This document shows positions 10,901-23,493 of a stretch of 64,000 nt of DNA, piece by piece. Each line of letters starts with the position of its first letter. Position 1 is the first letter of the stretch. The position numbers were made by a program, and so were the translations under genes. The notes under the pieces are model-generated. The model saw only the letters and a program-made list of their open reading frames with translations. It ran no database searches and was not told the DNA's origin. Source of the DNA: Apostichopus japonicus (Eukaryota; Echinodermata; Holothuroidea; Aspidochirotida; Stichopodidae); assembly GCF_037975245.1 (NCBI RefSeq), contig NC_092575.1:12573001-12637000 (forward strand), given 5' to 3'.

Positions 10901-13900
10901 TTGTGGAGAGATTCGTGTACCTCATATGACATGAACGTACGGATGTGCACGATGAATGTATATGTTTTTCAGGTAATGTTCCAAAATGATGCTCTCCTAG
11001 AGTAAAAATGAAAATAAAGTTAGGTACTATGTTAGCCAATGTAGATGTTCGGATACAATCTGTCCCTAATGTCCAACAGTTGTTCATTGATGCGGACACC
11101 CCCCCCCCCCCTTCCCGCTTCAACCAGACTCAACTAAAACGCCATTTACATTCCACTTGCATGGAGCATATCAGAGGTTATGTTTTCTGGGGAAAACGAA
11201 TGACATCGTTGAAAATTACTGGGAACTTGCATGGAAATGACATAAATAGACTTACACCCTTATTGAAACGTTTGTCAGCAGGGCAGTTTAGTAAAATATT
11301 ATAGAGCTAACTTGATTTTACAGACAGTTTGAAAGCAGCTAATAGTCCTCGAAAGAAAGAATGCAATAACTAGGGAACCATTCCTTGTTCCTAAGTTGAA
11401 TTGGTGACACCAAGTCAAAAGCGACACTTGGACTTTCCAGTATTGCAAATTTCCTCTCTACATTTGAATCATATTTTGATGTTGAAGATTAGAATGATTA
11501 AAAATAGTGGATACAAAAGGAGAAAAGGGCTAGTTGGAGGCTGTGTTAAGGAACCAATACATTTAGCACTATCTACTCATAGGACTTTTTGTTCTTCAAG
11601 GGAAATCAGTTGTTTCCACAACTAAAAAACATACTCCTACAAACTGGTTGGCAGCATTTACATTTACCTGCAAACAAATCATTAACGCTTTTGCCTTAGA
11701 TTTCTCATTCTTTATCAAGAAGAACCCACTTCGAAAAGTTCAGTATCTGACTGCTCACAAGTGTCCACTATGAGTATAAGCGTCATCCACGTGAGGGATG
11801 AAGGACATCGAAATATTTCTCAATCTGTTAAGACAACAGATAAACAGAAGAAAAAAATACTAAACATGTAAATGACATATGGAAGGAAACTACTAGTACT
11901 TCAATGCGTCTTCTCATATAAACAGCAAAGAAGCACTATTATGCCCACAGCAACTAAATTATGCTCAAGATGGGTCAGCGATTTTAAAACATCGTTGTTT
12001 TAGTTTCCTATCATTATATAAATTTCTACCTCATGTAAGTATATTTGTAATATCATCCCTCCCTTACAATAAAGAAACAGGGGCCCAGAAAGGTAACCTG
12101 GAGATATTATCCCTTCTTGATTGACATTCAAATTCAGTTATGATTTATATTGCTAATATCTCTCCTTATGCAATACACTTTTTGAAATGGTGAAATCCAG
12201 TCAGTGGTGACACAGAGATTGGGAAATAGAACGAGACGATGGTTCAGGAGTTAAACGAAGGATAATTGTACACTCAAAAGTAACTAATGCTGCAAATTAA
12301 GAAATTTGTGTTGTGTCAGTTCTTGCACAAGTGATTTATTCAAACAATGTATAGTTACATGAAACCAATGGCGGTGCATTGAGTTTGGTTGTACTTTCAT
12401 TTTCGATTGAAAAGTGGGATTTACAGACAAATGAAAGTCAAAGAAATGAAGAGAGACTAGGAAAGCAAGAAACTTGTACTTGCGGTCCCCCTTTACAAAA
12501 AATACAACAATTAAACAATACAGAAAGAAGGAAGGTACAAAAACCAGTAGCCATAACTCATGATAAAATCATTTTTAGTAATCTTTTGAAAGATAAAATT
12601 GTTCTATCATCTACTATTGAGTCTTGAGGGATGTTTCGAATAAATATGCATGTAGAAAGTAGAGTTTTATGGACAATGTTGGTGTCAGATTTATCAAAAT
12701 GGAGCTTAAAGGAGTTTCTAGTATCATGGCTGTGTACATTAAAGTGTCAAAATAGTAAGTCACAAATCATGGGAAGAGATCTGTTTACATTATTGTATGT
12801 GAAAACAGCAACTTGGTACTAGAAATTTAAATATGTGATATTCATGAATGGCGAATTTCTGGACTTCGCATGCGTGGAAATTCTGCTAAAATGTCTGGCA
12901 TTTCTTTTCTCCCACCATCATTCATCCAGTGTGACCTAAATTCTGCCATCTTAAGCATATATATCACTGTAACTGCCCAGGATTGTCTTCCAGTGTGTGT
13001 TTGTTTCAGCCACTCAATTTTCTATACTGGTTGGTTTCTCAGGTCCTGTTTAAAAAAAACACACCAAACAAGCAACAGTTCATTATATACACTCACATAC
13101 AATGGGATGGGTTTTCGCGCGTAACGCGAGCCCAATTAAGGGATTGCAGACATATTTTCACTCTGTTCCGGAAAATATGAAAATCTAAAATTCTACCATA
13201 TGAAACAAGAATGAAAGTGGTCAATATCAGCTAATGACTGTTAGCAGATTTTAAAATCACTATTTAATGAGTGCATATCTTGTGTCTGGGGATTATTTGA
13301 TAGTGCATGCTGTACCAAATATCTGAGGTTCATGCAATGAGAATGACTGACAGAATCAGTATTGGTATTCAATATTCAGAGATGAAAATATATATTGAAC
13401 TGTATGTTAGTGGTAATAACCAGTATATGCTTTACTCAGGCTTAGCAGTGGTCTAGTTAATATTGGCCTCATTCTCAGTCGGGTAGGCCTATATATATGA
13501 CAATTGGGGTAACACTCAGCAACTAATTTAAGTGTAACCTAGTACCATAATAAATGTATATTGCCTAGGCCTAGCTAACGCACATACTTATGTTAGACTA
13601 ACTCAGGTATCATCTTCGTGGGGTGGGGGGGGGGGGGAATATCGGAAAGTGTTAAGGACATATGATTTTGCGAACTTGTTCCAAGCTGCATGGGCATGAG
13701 CCACGCGGCCCTGATACTTTTACATCAATCAATAAGTAAGGCATTTTACCGATTCCCAGTGTAGTAACAATGGGTATATATCTTAGTTGTGTAATATGCG
13801 GCAAAGATGGTCCTATTTTACTTACATTATGTAAGAGAAAAGATTTATATACAAAGTAGTAGCTGTTGAAACTAAAAGGTTATGTAACTTAACTTAGCTG

Positions 13901-15704
13901 ATGCTTACATAACCTGTGTTCTAGTTTTACCTGACCTGTCTTACACAGCATTTTTTACATTTCGTTTTGTGGGTGTCCTGTTATATTTAGTTTAGTTTGT
14001 TCTTTTTATTGCCATTTATGCATCATAACTTTTGATACTCTCATGTTTATATATTGTATCTTATGCTGTTCATACTGGCATAAAGGAAACTAAAACTGGA
14101 ACATCTCTCACAGCTATGGTTCCAAATTTACCGTGAAAATGGAAACTAAAATCTTGTGCAAGTTAAATTTCAATTCCGGTTAACCGACTACATTATCTTT
14201 TACAAGATACAGACCTAGCATAAACGAGCTTTAATATGGGCCTTTTAACTTTACTTGGGAATACTCGAACAATATTTATCCAAGCATGTTCTTCAAGTTT
14301 TCTAAGCGTTCAATTTCTTTAGTTGCTGCAAAGCTGCGAAACCTACTGTAAGTTTTCTTTAATTTAAGGGAAATTTAAAAGGAATTTACGATACTTATTA
14401 ATCTCTTTGACACAACTAAAGGAGGAGAAAGAAAGTGTGATGCCGGTAAGACACCCTGAGCTGTCTTTCGCCTCATTACAATGATCTCTGCTTCATTGCT
14501 GTTGTTTTTGTTGAAAATACATTGCGCTGGAATGATTAAAGTCTCAGTACGTGTTTGCCAAATTTAAATTTCGACCTTTCCAACAGTTTAGTAAAAATGA
14601 TACCGTTTTATTCAATTTTCATATCAGTATTAACTATTTTTATTGAGTTATCTGTCGTTAAAAGATTTCAGATGAATAAAATTCACCAGATTTATTAACG
14701 AGTCAGTAGATTCTACAAACTTCATTCAAAATTTGTAAGCCCCGCCTAACAGATCATGCGCCAATCAAATCTCTCTCTTTTTTGTTTACGACCGTTAGGT
14801 CTAGGCTTACTTTTACTTTCGTGGCTAGCCTGTCTTAAGTCGCTGCTTTTGTATCTTTCTCTCAGTCTTACCGACGTAGCTTGCGAAATTGTGTCATTTC
14901 CTTCCATCGTAATGAATAAACAGGTGTTTTCAGACGTTTCCTCCGTGGAATTGTAAAAAGTTGATGATATTAGTATAGGACTGCGTTAAAATCTTGATCG
15001 GGCCGCATGTGTAGACTAATTTTTTTATTTGTGTAATGAACATGCTGACATGGGCGGTCGCAGTAATTTTACGGTAAATCGTTTGCGTCATATGGGCAAA
15101 AAAAAGTTAATTTTTTTCTTAGATTGCGACAGCATTTCTCTATTAAACCCACCTGGTCAGAGTGCATTTAGAATAAGAAACATTGAATCTACTTCAGAAA
15201 GTTTGTTTTCCGAGATTCATCAGCAAACACGTATTGAGACTTTAACATACATCACTGATTGCTGATTAATATACATAATGTTGGAAAAACCAATGCCGAT
15301 TTCTTCATCTGCATGCAGAAGCAGGAGAGGTAAAATCCGAAAAGATCGAGAAACACATCTGGGAAAAAGCAGAACTAGATTGCGACGCCACCGACACTAA
15401 TAGTGCATTATGGGAGAAGCATGGTGATCATTCAGCTGGTGTGCTATTTACAGGACTACGGTCGGTCAGGAGTCTTGATCTGGACAACATAGTCATCTCA
15501 TCAAACAACTATTCCATCATAATATATCCTGTTAGAGTTGTTGACGAAGGCGTGTACAGTTGTTCAGAACTCGGGAATGTCTTAGCAGTGTACAACTTAA
15601 CAGTGAGAGGTACTTTACCATTGCGGTGTCCACCACCATTGAGTCAAATGCTTCGTAAATTATCTGCTCTCTCCTGCAATATATATATATATATATATAT
15701 ATAC

Positions 15705-15799
<95 letters not shown>

Positions 15800-18052
15800 A
15801 CCATGTATACCAAGTGGAACCAGCAAATTGCATATAGTAGCTGTACATTGTATTCGTAAGATTGTAATATTGGCGTCGGTGTTTTCGGCTTCTTCAACCA
15901 TGTGCGGTCGAATGTGCGGATGCGAGAGTTATATCGAACTTTATTACTACCGATTTCGAAAGTTGGTATGGTAAGATACACTTTGTAAACCATTGCTTTA
16001 CGCGGCCATGACAGTGATGTATGTATTACGAACGTAACTGAATTACAATACCCTGTTTTAATGATATGCATTTACAAGTTTGGTTTCCTTATTTTAGCGA
16101 CTACTCAAAATGGTAGGTGTCTCTATGAAATGCTCTCTTTCCATGGACTTCAGTTGACTTTCCCTGAAGGTATTATAGGAAACAATTATGTTTCCATGGA
16201 GATGTGTGGGAATGGTTCAACCAACGGTTAGTACAAGATTTCATTAATTTCTTATCATTTCTTCACGTCTTGTTTCTCCATAGTTTGTTCGATGTTTCGA
16301 TGCAACGATTCATCTGATCCAGTTCTGTTGAAAACCATTCCAGTTAAAATGAAGAAACATTCAAATTTTATGGTTTTTTGTATAGGCTTTTGCTGATTAA
16401 GTTTTTACTTCTCTTCATTCTACTTCATTTCTCATAAGGGGTGCACTGCATAGATCATGCAGTTGGATTCTTTTAAGTAGCAAAAAAAAACTCTTAGTTT
16501 CTCTCGATGCAACGATTCATCTGATCCAGTTCTGTTGAAAACCATTCCAGTTAAAATGAAGAAACATTCAAATTTTATGGTTTTTGTATAGGCTTTTGCT
16601 GATTAAGTTTTTACTTCTCTTCATTCTACTTCATTTCTCATAAGGGGTGCACTGCATAGATCATGCAGTTGGATTCTTTTAAGTAGCAAAAAAAACTCTT
16701 AGTTTCACATACTGTAGCCCAAATCCTTGAAGTAACTTGGAGGACATTACACAAAGTATAGTTATTTTTAATAAATAATACACATAGTAGCCTTATGAAG
16801 AACGTTACATAACTGCTGCAATTTCATGCTGAAAAGTCTTGTAGGTTTCTTTGCTTCCATATGTCGTTGTATTTTTTATTCTACTCTTAACGTCTTTAAC
16901 TTTTTTGTAGCTGACTTACCATTAGCACACCGAGATTGCGGCCAAGGTTCGTCGTGGATGGAACCTCAATTGAACACGTGTTTTTCTCCCGAGGACGCAC
17001 TCACGGAAATACAGAGGATAGCAGGTGTATGTACAAACCATTTATTATTAAAGCTAATATTATAAACAAAAGCTAGTGACCAAAAATGAATAAATATTTC
17101 AATGAATAAACCTAAGCCAAGTCTGCACGCCCTTACCGTGGCATTCCTTTTTAATGTCGATTAAGCAACTGAAGTCAAACATTAAATTTCTACTGTGCCA
17201 CACAGTACGACTGTGATAAGTAATACTCTAAAGTATACATTTATTGGAATGTGTGTTATCAGAAAGCAATATTTAATAGACGATAACTGATCGTATATTG
17301 ATAAGCAGAAATGAAAAATCAAAAGTGGAATAGTTGTAGCTCATGAAATGGACATTTTGACAAAAAGGAAAAGAATAAGAAGAGTACATAGGTTATCCCC
17401 TTCCCTAGACAGTGTATGATCTAAGTTAAACAGTGAGTTAACCAAAGTGGTTGTTTTATCTAGTGTTAGGGTTCACGTTAACGTTTGAAGGACATTTCCT
17501 TTTCTATTGCATAGCTTTATTTATCACGTTATATTATCTCCTTCTATCGTGATTGGCATGTATCAAGAAGTAAGGTTATACGATGATATTTTACTACATT
17601 TACAGACGACTGTTACAGAAGAAAACGTCGAGCAGGTAGCTAAGGATTTAGTGGTGGTCACATTTCAACTTGAAGATTCGGATGAAACAGTTGTCGGCAA
17701 GGTAGCAGAATCTTTAGAATCAATTGTCGACACAAATACTTCCTCACCCGAGGTGAGTACTTCTAAACCACATGTTATGTATATTGTTTCATCGCAAGTG
17801 GGCTATGGATGACGCCAGTAGGTTTACGCCAGCCGATGGCTGGATCCTACCTATTGAACTGTTTGAGATATACCATATTTCGTTACAACTTGCTGCTATG
17901 ACAGTTCAATTATTTATAAAATTTGATATTGATAAATGCAATAATTATCTGTTGCCGTCTGTACCATCATCATTGTCAACTGATACATTAGGTTTTAGTA
18001 AAGTGAATTAAGGATGATTAATATATATATATATACATATACATATAGATAG

Positions 18053-18110
<58 letters not shown>

Positions 18111-21100
18111 GATCGACGAGGCTGTTGAATACCAATATAGGTATAAAAAAAACTAAAAATTGAGTTTTATCAACCAATCAATCCATAACATTAGATGCTA
18201 CTAAAGGCACGACTGATATTCTTTTAAACATTAACTGCATAGGTCACGGATGCCTTCATGGGAACTGTTAACAACCTTATGAACTTTGAAGCAGAAAGCC
18301 TCCAGACAACATCATCCAACAAGATCATATCATTGCTGGAACAGCAGATATCTCTCGTTCAACAAGACCAAGAAAACTTCACAGAAGTGCAAGATAACCT
18401 TGCTGTTGTAGCAGTAAAACTGGATCCACAGCTAGCAGACTCCATAACATTCTTTCACGAGCCCGATGAAGAGGGAGGAAGTGTAACCGATGGTGAACTA
18501 CATTTGATGAACACAATTAATACATCACCCAGGGCAAACAGAACGTCCATTTTTATTCACGGGGATGTTTTACAAACAGCCATGGAAGGTGGATATCATA
18601 TTCTATATAATGTTAATAATGGGGTTCATAAACGGTCTACCGTGCGTTTATCGCAGGATTATGCACGCACGGGCGCACATACCTCTGTGGGTCAATTACC
18701 CTGCGATAAACGCCCGGTAAACACCGTTGGTTAACCCTGTTCATTCCTACAAAACACTAAATAAACATCGTCTCAGAATGTTATAGTTTAATAGAAAGTA
18801 TAAAAAGGGAAATACCAACAATTGTTCTTTACTTCATCCTGTGATAAACGCACGACGAACATTTGATGAACCCTAAATAACGCATAAACAGTATATTAAG
18901 ATATTTACGTTGATGGAATTTAAGCATGGTTACCAACAATTGTTTATGAGATACAGATTTATTTATCAAAGTGGTCAACATTTCTTGATTAAATTATAAA
19001 GTTCCAATTTTATTTAATCAATTATATTTATTTGCATGTTCTTCTTAAATGTTACGTTTTTTTTTCAAATGAAATATTGTTAATATAGTCCTACAAGCAT
19101 ATCTAGATAATGCGCACGTAATAAAAAAATACATAAAAACTAGTGGATTTCAACAACATTTCTCTCGACAGAAAAATCAAATTCTACTGACTCAACTGTT
19201 CCTGCCAGCTTCTTCTTGTACAGTGATTCCAGTCTTTTCTTCCAAACGGTAAATCAAAGTATGGATGGAGCAGCACATAACAGCAGATTGCGAAGCTCTG
19301 TCGCCAGTCAAGTCATCGGTGCAAACATTGAGGGTTCTGTTGTCAAGAATCTTCCAACAGAATATGCTGTTGTTGCATCGTTTCCGAACACTACATCCGA
19401 AGTAGGTTCAAATCATTCAACACCAAATGAAGTCATCCTAGCGATCATTCATAGTAGAGTTAAACACATTTAATTAATTCTAAAATATATTTTGCATATT
19501 GAATATGTAGGTTTCCTCGAGTGTAAAAACACCCTATGTAAGATGCCGGTACTATCGTGTATGCTAGGCTACTTACTGCACTACCCACGACATATAAGAA
19601 TTACAGAAACACACACACACACAAGAATACATTTCATCTGAAACAAAGCATTCGTATTCCCCTTTCTGCCGTTTACTTAGTCAATGAAAAAATTTAACCT
19701 TTGGGAAGTTGCTGTTTGTATAGGTTTTATTGGCGTTAAAAAGTCCTTGCTTGGTTGCTGATATCTTATGTTACTTCCTCTGAACATGTACTTGCTTAAC
19801 TTAGGCCCATGCACATGTCCCAAAAGGTTGTACCTTAGAAGATAAATAACGTAACTGTCATATACTTTGATTACATATTTGGCCTTTCTCTATTCTACTT
19901 TACAGCTGCTTAACGATACGGAGTTTGTATTTCATAAGATGTGTGTGTTCTGGTTTGTGCCAGAGGGAACTGATGACGGGTATTGGTCTGAAGAAGGCTG
20001 TAATCTAACTGAGAAAATGAACTACACGATATGTACATGCAATCATCTTACGAGCTTTGCTGTGCTAGTCGTAAGACATCATGTTTACTGATCAAATGTT
20101 CTCTTACATTTCTTTATCATACTTAAAACACTGTAGTGGATAAAACCTTCAATCGTAAAAAAAATCCTTCGCAATTACACGAGTGATAAATACAGATGAC
20201 ATTTTACTATAATTTTAATGAGATCAGGACAATAGTTTATATTTCTCGGTTTTCCATTGCAGGGCATTGGCAATATTCCAACCGCTGCCGATGTTTTCTT
20301 GACCGTGATAACCTGGGTAGGCTCACTTCTCTCAGTAATAGGTCTGCTTGCTTGTACTCTTCTGCTGGTTGGTGTCAAGTAGGTTGTTTTCTTTCATTTT
20401 CTTTCATTTTAAGTAACAAAATAACTCGTGAAACAGTCAGTGGCGATAATTACCAAACATTTCACACGAGATTCGTTATTGCATCTTAGTATGGGGCTGT
20501 TAGGTAACCTAAACTGCCATTGAGATGGGAAATGGTATGAAGGCTTCAGGACCATACCTAAACATATTAATGAAGGATATTGCTGCTTTGATGAGTCCTT
20601 AACTTCCAGTTCTTTGCGGGTTTCTGTTTTGTCTTTTGTTGGCAACCTCTAAGAAAGAGAAAAGGTCAAATATGAATAAATATATGTTACTTAAAATAAT
20701 ATATAGAATATCAAGTGATTGATATTTTTGATACATAAAATTTCGGAATAAAGTTGAACAAAGAATATTCTGTACTATATGTAGCTTTAAAAAAATATAT
20801 ATATATTTTCACTTTGTCTCGTCGACAGGTCGCTTCGAGCAAAACAAGCGAGTAAGATCCACATTAATCTATTCCTGTCCTTGGTCGCGTTCTACATTAC
20901 ATTCCTGGCTGGGGATCTGTTCTCCCATGATACCCTCATCTGTAAGAACCTTGCATCAACTGTACATTACTTTGGCCTGACGACAGTTTGCTGGATGTCC
21001 GTCGAGGCAGTAAACATGTACTTTCTATTCGTGAAATACGAAAGGTCGACTATTCGCCACTTTGTACCAATCGCTTGTGTCTTAGCATACGGTAAGGGAA

Positions 21101-23493
21101 TTATGATTGTTTCTTTTGGAAGTATTTCTCCTGGGTGATATTCAACATTATTCTGTTTTAGTCGCACGCAAATGCACATAAGTTAGAGAAGCATGCTTGC
21201 TTGTGTCATAGTATATGGTAAAGTGTGATGTGACGTCATAAGTCTAATTGTCATATAACCAATCACACTGTTATATTATAGGCCAATCAGATAAGATGCT
21301 GGTTAGCCAATTACATCCCATGTTATCTCATTAAGTTTGTAAGTATAAATACTCATACACGCTACTGTATTATCACTCTCCATGCTTGCTGCTACTCTTT
21401 ACGGATATACGTATACCTACACGTCATTGTTTATGGTTATTTACGTTACGTGAAATATATGTTCAAGAATCAAGAATGACTTTTCCTTCATTATATTGAC
21501 GTCTTCGGAACATATAATATGACATAAGTTCATCTCGGTTCGTAGCAAGATAATGAGTTGGTGCGGAAGAAGACCGATATGTCAACGTGTAATAAAGTCA
21601 ACTCTGCTTAGTCTTCATCTGTTTGAAAAACTCTTTGTATGCTGGTTTATCAACAGGGCTCCCGCTCATTCCCGTGTTGACTGTATATTTCCTACCAAGG
21701 CCTGACGAATATGCACAGTAAGATACCTCCAAACAGTCAGTTGGGACAAGTCCCCAGTGCTATAATACCACTTTATACTGTCCTCTCATGTGATACTTCA
21801 AAGCACCCGTACTGATAGTACGAACAGTTCCTAACCTATTTTCTGATAGAGACAGTGTAGTGATACTGATATGCTGCCAGTAAATGTACACATTTGAAGT
21901 AGGACATGAAAGAAAAGTCTACAAAAGTACATTGGTCCGACTGGGTGCTTCAAATTTCAATTCGATAAGAATAAGTATAGGCCTGGTTCAGTTGTAGATA
22001 TTAATTCCAACCATTATACAATCTCGGTTACATTCTTGGATATGGCTTCATTCTTGAAGGCACACAAGTTAGCTTAAATCTATGGGGGTGGGGGAGTACC
22101 CCACATCTCCTACAAGGGAGTCGACTTCAACGCCCCTATAAAGACATCCTACTTCCTTTTATAATGCCCCTCTAAACTATAAACCAGATTAACCCAAAAA
22201 AGGAGAAGATATATGAAGAAATAACCTGCCTATCAGATTCAGAAAGGATGACGTAGAATGTGCGGGTCCTGGCATTTCTGCATTGTATCATAAACCTCCA
22301 TAAATAGATATTAACTTGATGCGATTTAAAAGAGATCTGGTGCTGATATCCGACAGGGTGCGGATACTTACAAAGCTTGGCCCAAGTGACGCAAAGTTAC
22401 AGACCCAAAGGGGAAAAAAGGAGCATTTTTTGTTAGTCCGTGAATTATAGCAAAGCTATGAAGTTTTGTACGCAATACCTGGTTGCCATTGAAAACAGTA
22501 TAGCTTTTTCTCCCTCCTTGTGAACGTTACTTATTATAGAGAGTATGAGAAGAATTTGAGCTGATTCTGTTCTGTTGCCCAGATACTTTTCCATAATAAA
22601 TATTAATCACAAATGCAAATCGAGAAATTTCCACTTTTGCGAGTTTTGTCATTAAAAATGTTTGTAAAGAAAATGAAGCGAAACTCATGGGGAATTAAGT
22701 ACTGTTAGTTGTTTCTATAGTAGTTAAGTATCGAATAGTGTTACTAACAGAATAGTGTTCTAAAACCAATCGAAACGCTACTTAAACTAAACACTAGTTT
22801 AGCAATGCTAATCTAAATGAATCTCCATACTGCTTCAATGATTGCATGAACCATCGAATAAGAAATCGCCCCCCTCCCCCTCCACCCCACCCCCCCCCCC
22901 GCTCGCTTTCTATCTCTCTCTTTCTGTATTATCGATTATTTTGAAGATATAAGTGTTACGTAAAATAGCAAACACGATTAATTTCGTCTGCTATATAAGT
23001 TATTTCAGTGAATATCAGCTCATCACGAAAACCAAAGTAAATGATGATAACGTTTTTATTTTTCTTCAGTTGCTTCCTACCACTGGGCAAACCACTCTAC
23101 TTTGGATTTCTCCTGGAGGTATTTCTGTTGGTCATCTTCAACACAACACTGTTTATCGCAGTCGTACGTACAGTTGTTTTTCGGCAGTTTCTGTCGACCA
23201 ACGCTCAGAGGAATAAGAAGGCAGAGGTGATTTCGAGGATACAACAATTTGTTTTGTTCTGGATTCTCCTCGGCCTTTCCTGGATCTTTGGGTTTCTCTC
23301 GATATTGCCAAAGAGGAAGATAAATGCCTTTGTAGCATTATTCTGCATTTTCACATCCCTCCAAGGTGTTGTTTTCTTCATCTTCTTCTGTGCCAAGAAT
23401 CCAGAGGTGAGAGAAGGATTAAGAAAAGCCAAGAGTCAGTTAACGTCACAGAATGAAACTAGGATGGAAACGTCACAGAGTGAAACTATGTAG
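7918..23493 (+). CDS. Adhesion G-protein-coupled receptor with one Ig domain (12 exons)
   Basis: Exons 7918-7984, 15319-15609, 16098-16226, 16911-17026, 17606-17752, 18243-18588, 19172-19401, 19906-20070, 20263-20378, 20829-21091, 21657-21717, 23070-23493. All junctions are GT-AG and keep phase, giving 784 residues. Residues 1-22 form a leader ([14 protein letters not shown]). 23-120 is one Ig domain (AELDCDA...SALWEK...DEGVYSC) on a symmetrical phase 1-1 exon. 120-201 is a Cys-rich, hormone-receptor-motif-like segment ending [16 protein letters not shown]. About 202-490 is the GAIN domain. The GPS has C455, W458, W469, C474, C485, C487 and cleavage site H489-L490/T491. Seven helices follow, with class B2 marks such as TM6 [12 protein letters not shown]7 [10 protein letters not shown] and the ECL2 Cys in HCFLPLG. 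The cytosolic tail is only about 34 residues. Expected at the plasma membrane, self-cleaved, with TSFAVLV as tethered agonist. More Ig exons of phase 1-1 could lie unseen in the 7.3-kb intron 1. Ligand unknown. Confidence 0.93.
7985..15318. other. Adhesion GPCR intron 1, rich in internal duplications
   Basis: A long segment is duplicated in tandem. 8471-8740 matches 10473-11010 (shared 'ctttcaggagaggtgtttgacttaac' and 'gatgctctcctagagtaaaaat'). 8810-8900 matches 11110-11190. 9930-10310 matches 11210-11580 ('cagacagtttgaaagcagctaatagtcctcg'). Poly-C runs lie near 8800 and 11100, and poly-G near 13620. I see no coding exon between 11600 and 15318, but another small Ig exon cannot be excluded. 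Confidence 0.6.
15319..15609 (+). other. Adhesion GPCR exon 2: Ig-domain exon
   Basis: A single 291-nt exon of phase 1-1, bounded by 'gcatgcag' and 'gtactt', encodes the complete Ig fold. Cys in ELDCDA, Trp in SALWEK, and the Asp-x-Gly-x-Tyr-x-Cys motif as DEGVYSC. A symmetrical Ig exon can be skipped or duplicated without changing frame. It is set off by a 7.3-kb intron upstream and a (TA)n-containing intron downstream. Confidence 0.85.
15680..15794. repeat. (TA)n microsatellite with two 'catgtgtg' interruptions
   Basis: TA dinucleotide tract in the intron after the Ig exon, interrupted twice by an identical 'acatgtgtgta' segment. Long open frames through it on both strands are artefacts of the dinucleotide repeat. 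Confidence 0.95.
16298..16711. repeat. Recent 207-bp tandem duplication in adhesion GPCR intron 3
   Basis: 'cgatgcaacgattcatctga' starts at 16298 and again at 16505, and the two units are almost identical. Visible differences are one base in a T run and two in an A run. The duplication lies wholly inside the intron between exons 3 and 4 and should not affect coding. Confidence 0.9.
18020..18110. repeat. (TA)n microsatellite in adhesion GPCR intron 5
   Basis: Interrupted TA/TACA tract about 130 bp before exon 6. Confidence 0.95.
18637..18718. repeat. Inverted repeat just after exon 6 of the adhesion GPCR
   Basis: 'accgtgcgtttatcgcagg' (about 18639-18657) is mirrored by 'cctgcgataaacgcccggt' (about 18700-18718) around a ~42-bp GC-rich centre. 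Lies 50 bp into intron 6. It could be a hairpin-forming remnant of a mobile element. Confidence 0.6.
19906..20070 (+). other. Adhesion GPCR exon 8: GPS autoproteolysis exon
   Basis: This 165-nt phase 0-0 exon codes the GPCR proteolysis site: [16 protein letters not shown], then [13 protein letters not shown]. The Cys/Trp pattern is complete, and the cleavage tripeptide is His-Leu/Thr, the active form in the family. The residues after the cut form the expected beta-strand tethered agonist. Confidence 0.88.
21224..21512 (+). mobile_element. Possible solo LTR in adhesion GPCR intron 10
   Basis: A ~289-bp stretch begins TGTGATG and ends GGAACA (TGT...ACA ends). It contains a CRE octamer at 21231, CCAAT-like motifs, and a TATAAATA box at 21344 followed by a C/T-rich start-like region. 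This resembles an LTR promoter. No target duplication or internal retroviral-type sequence was seen, so the call is weak. Confidence 0.28.
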
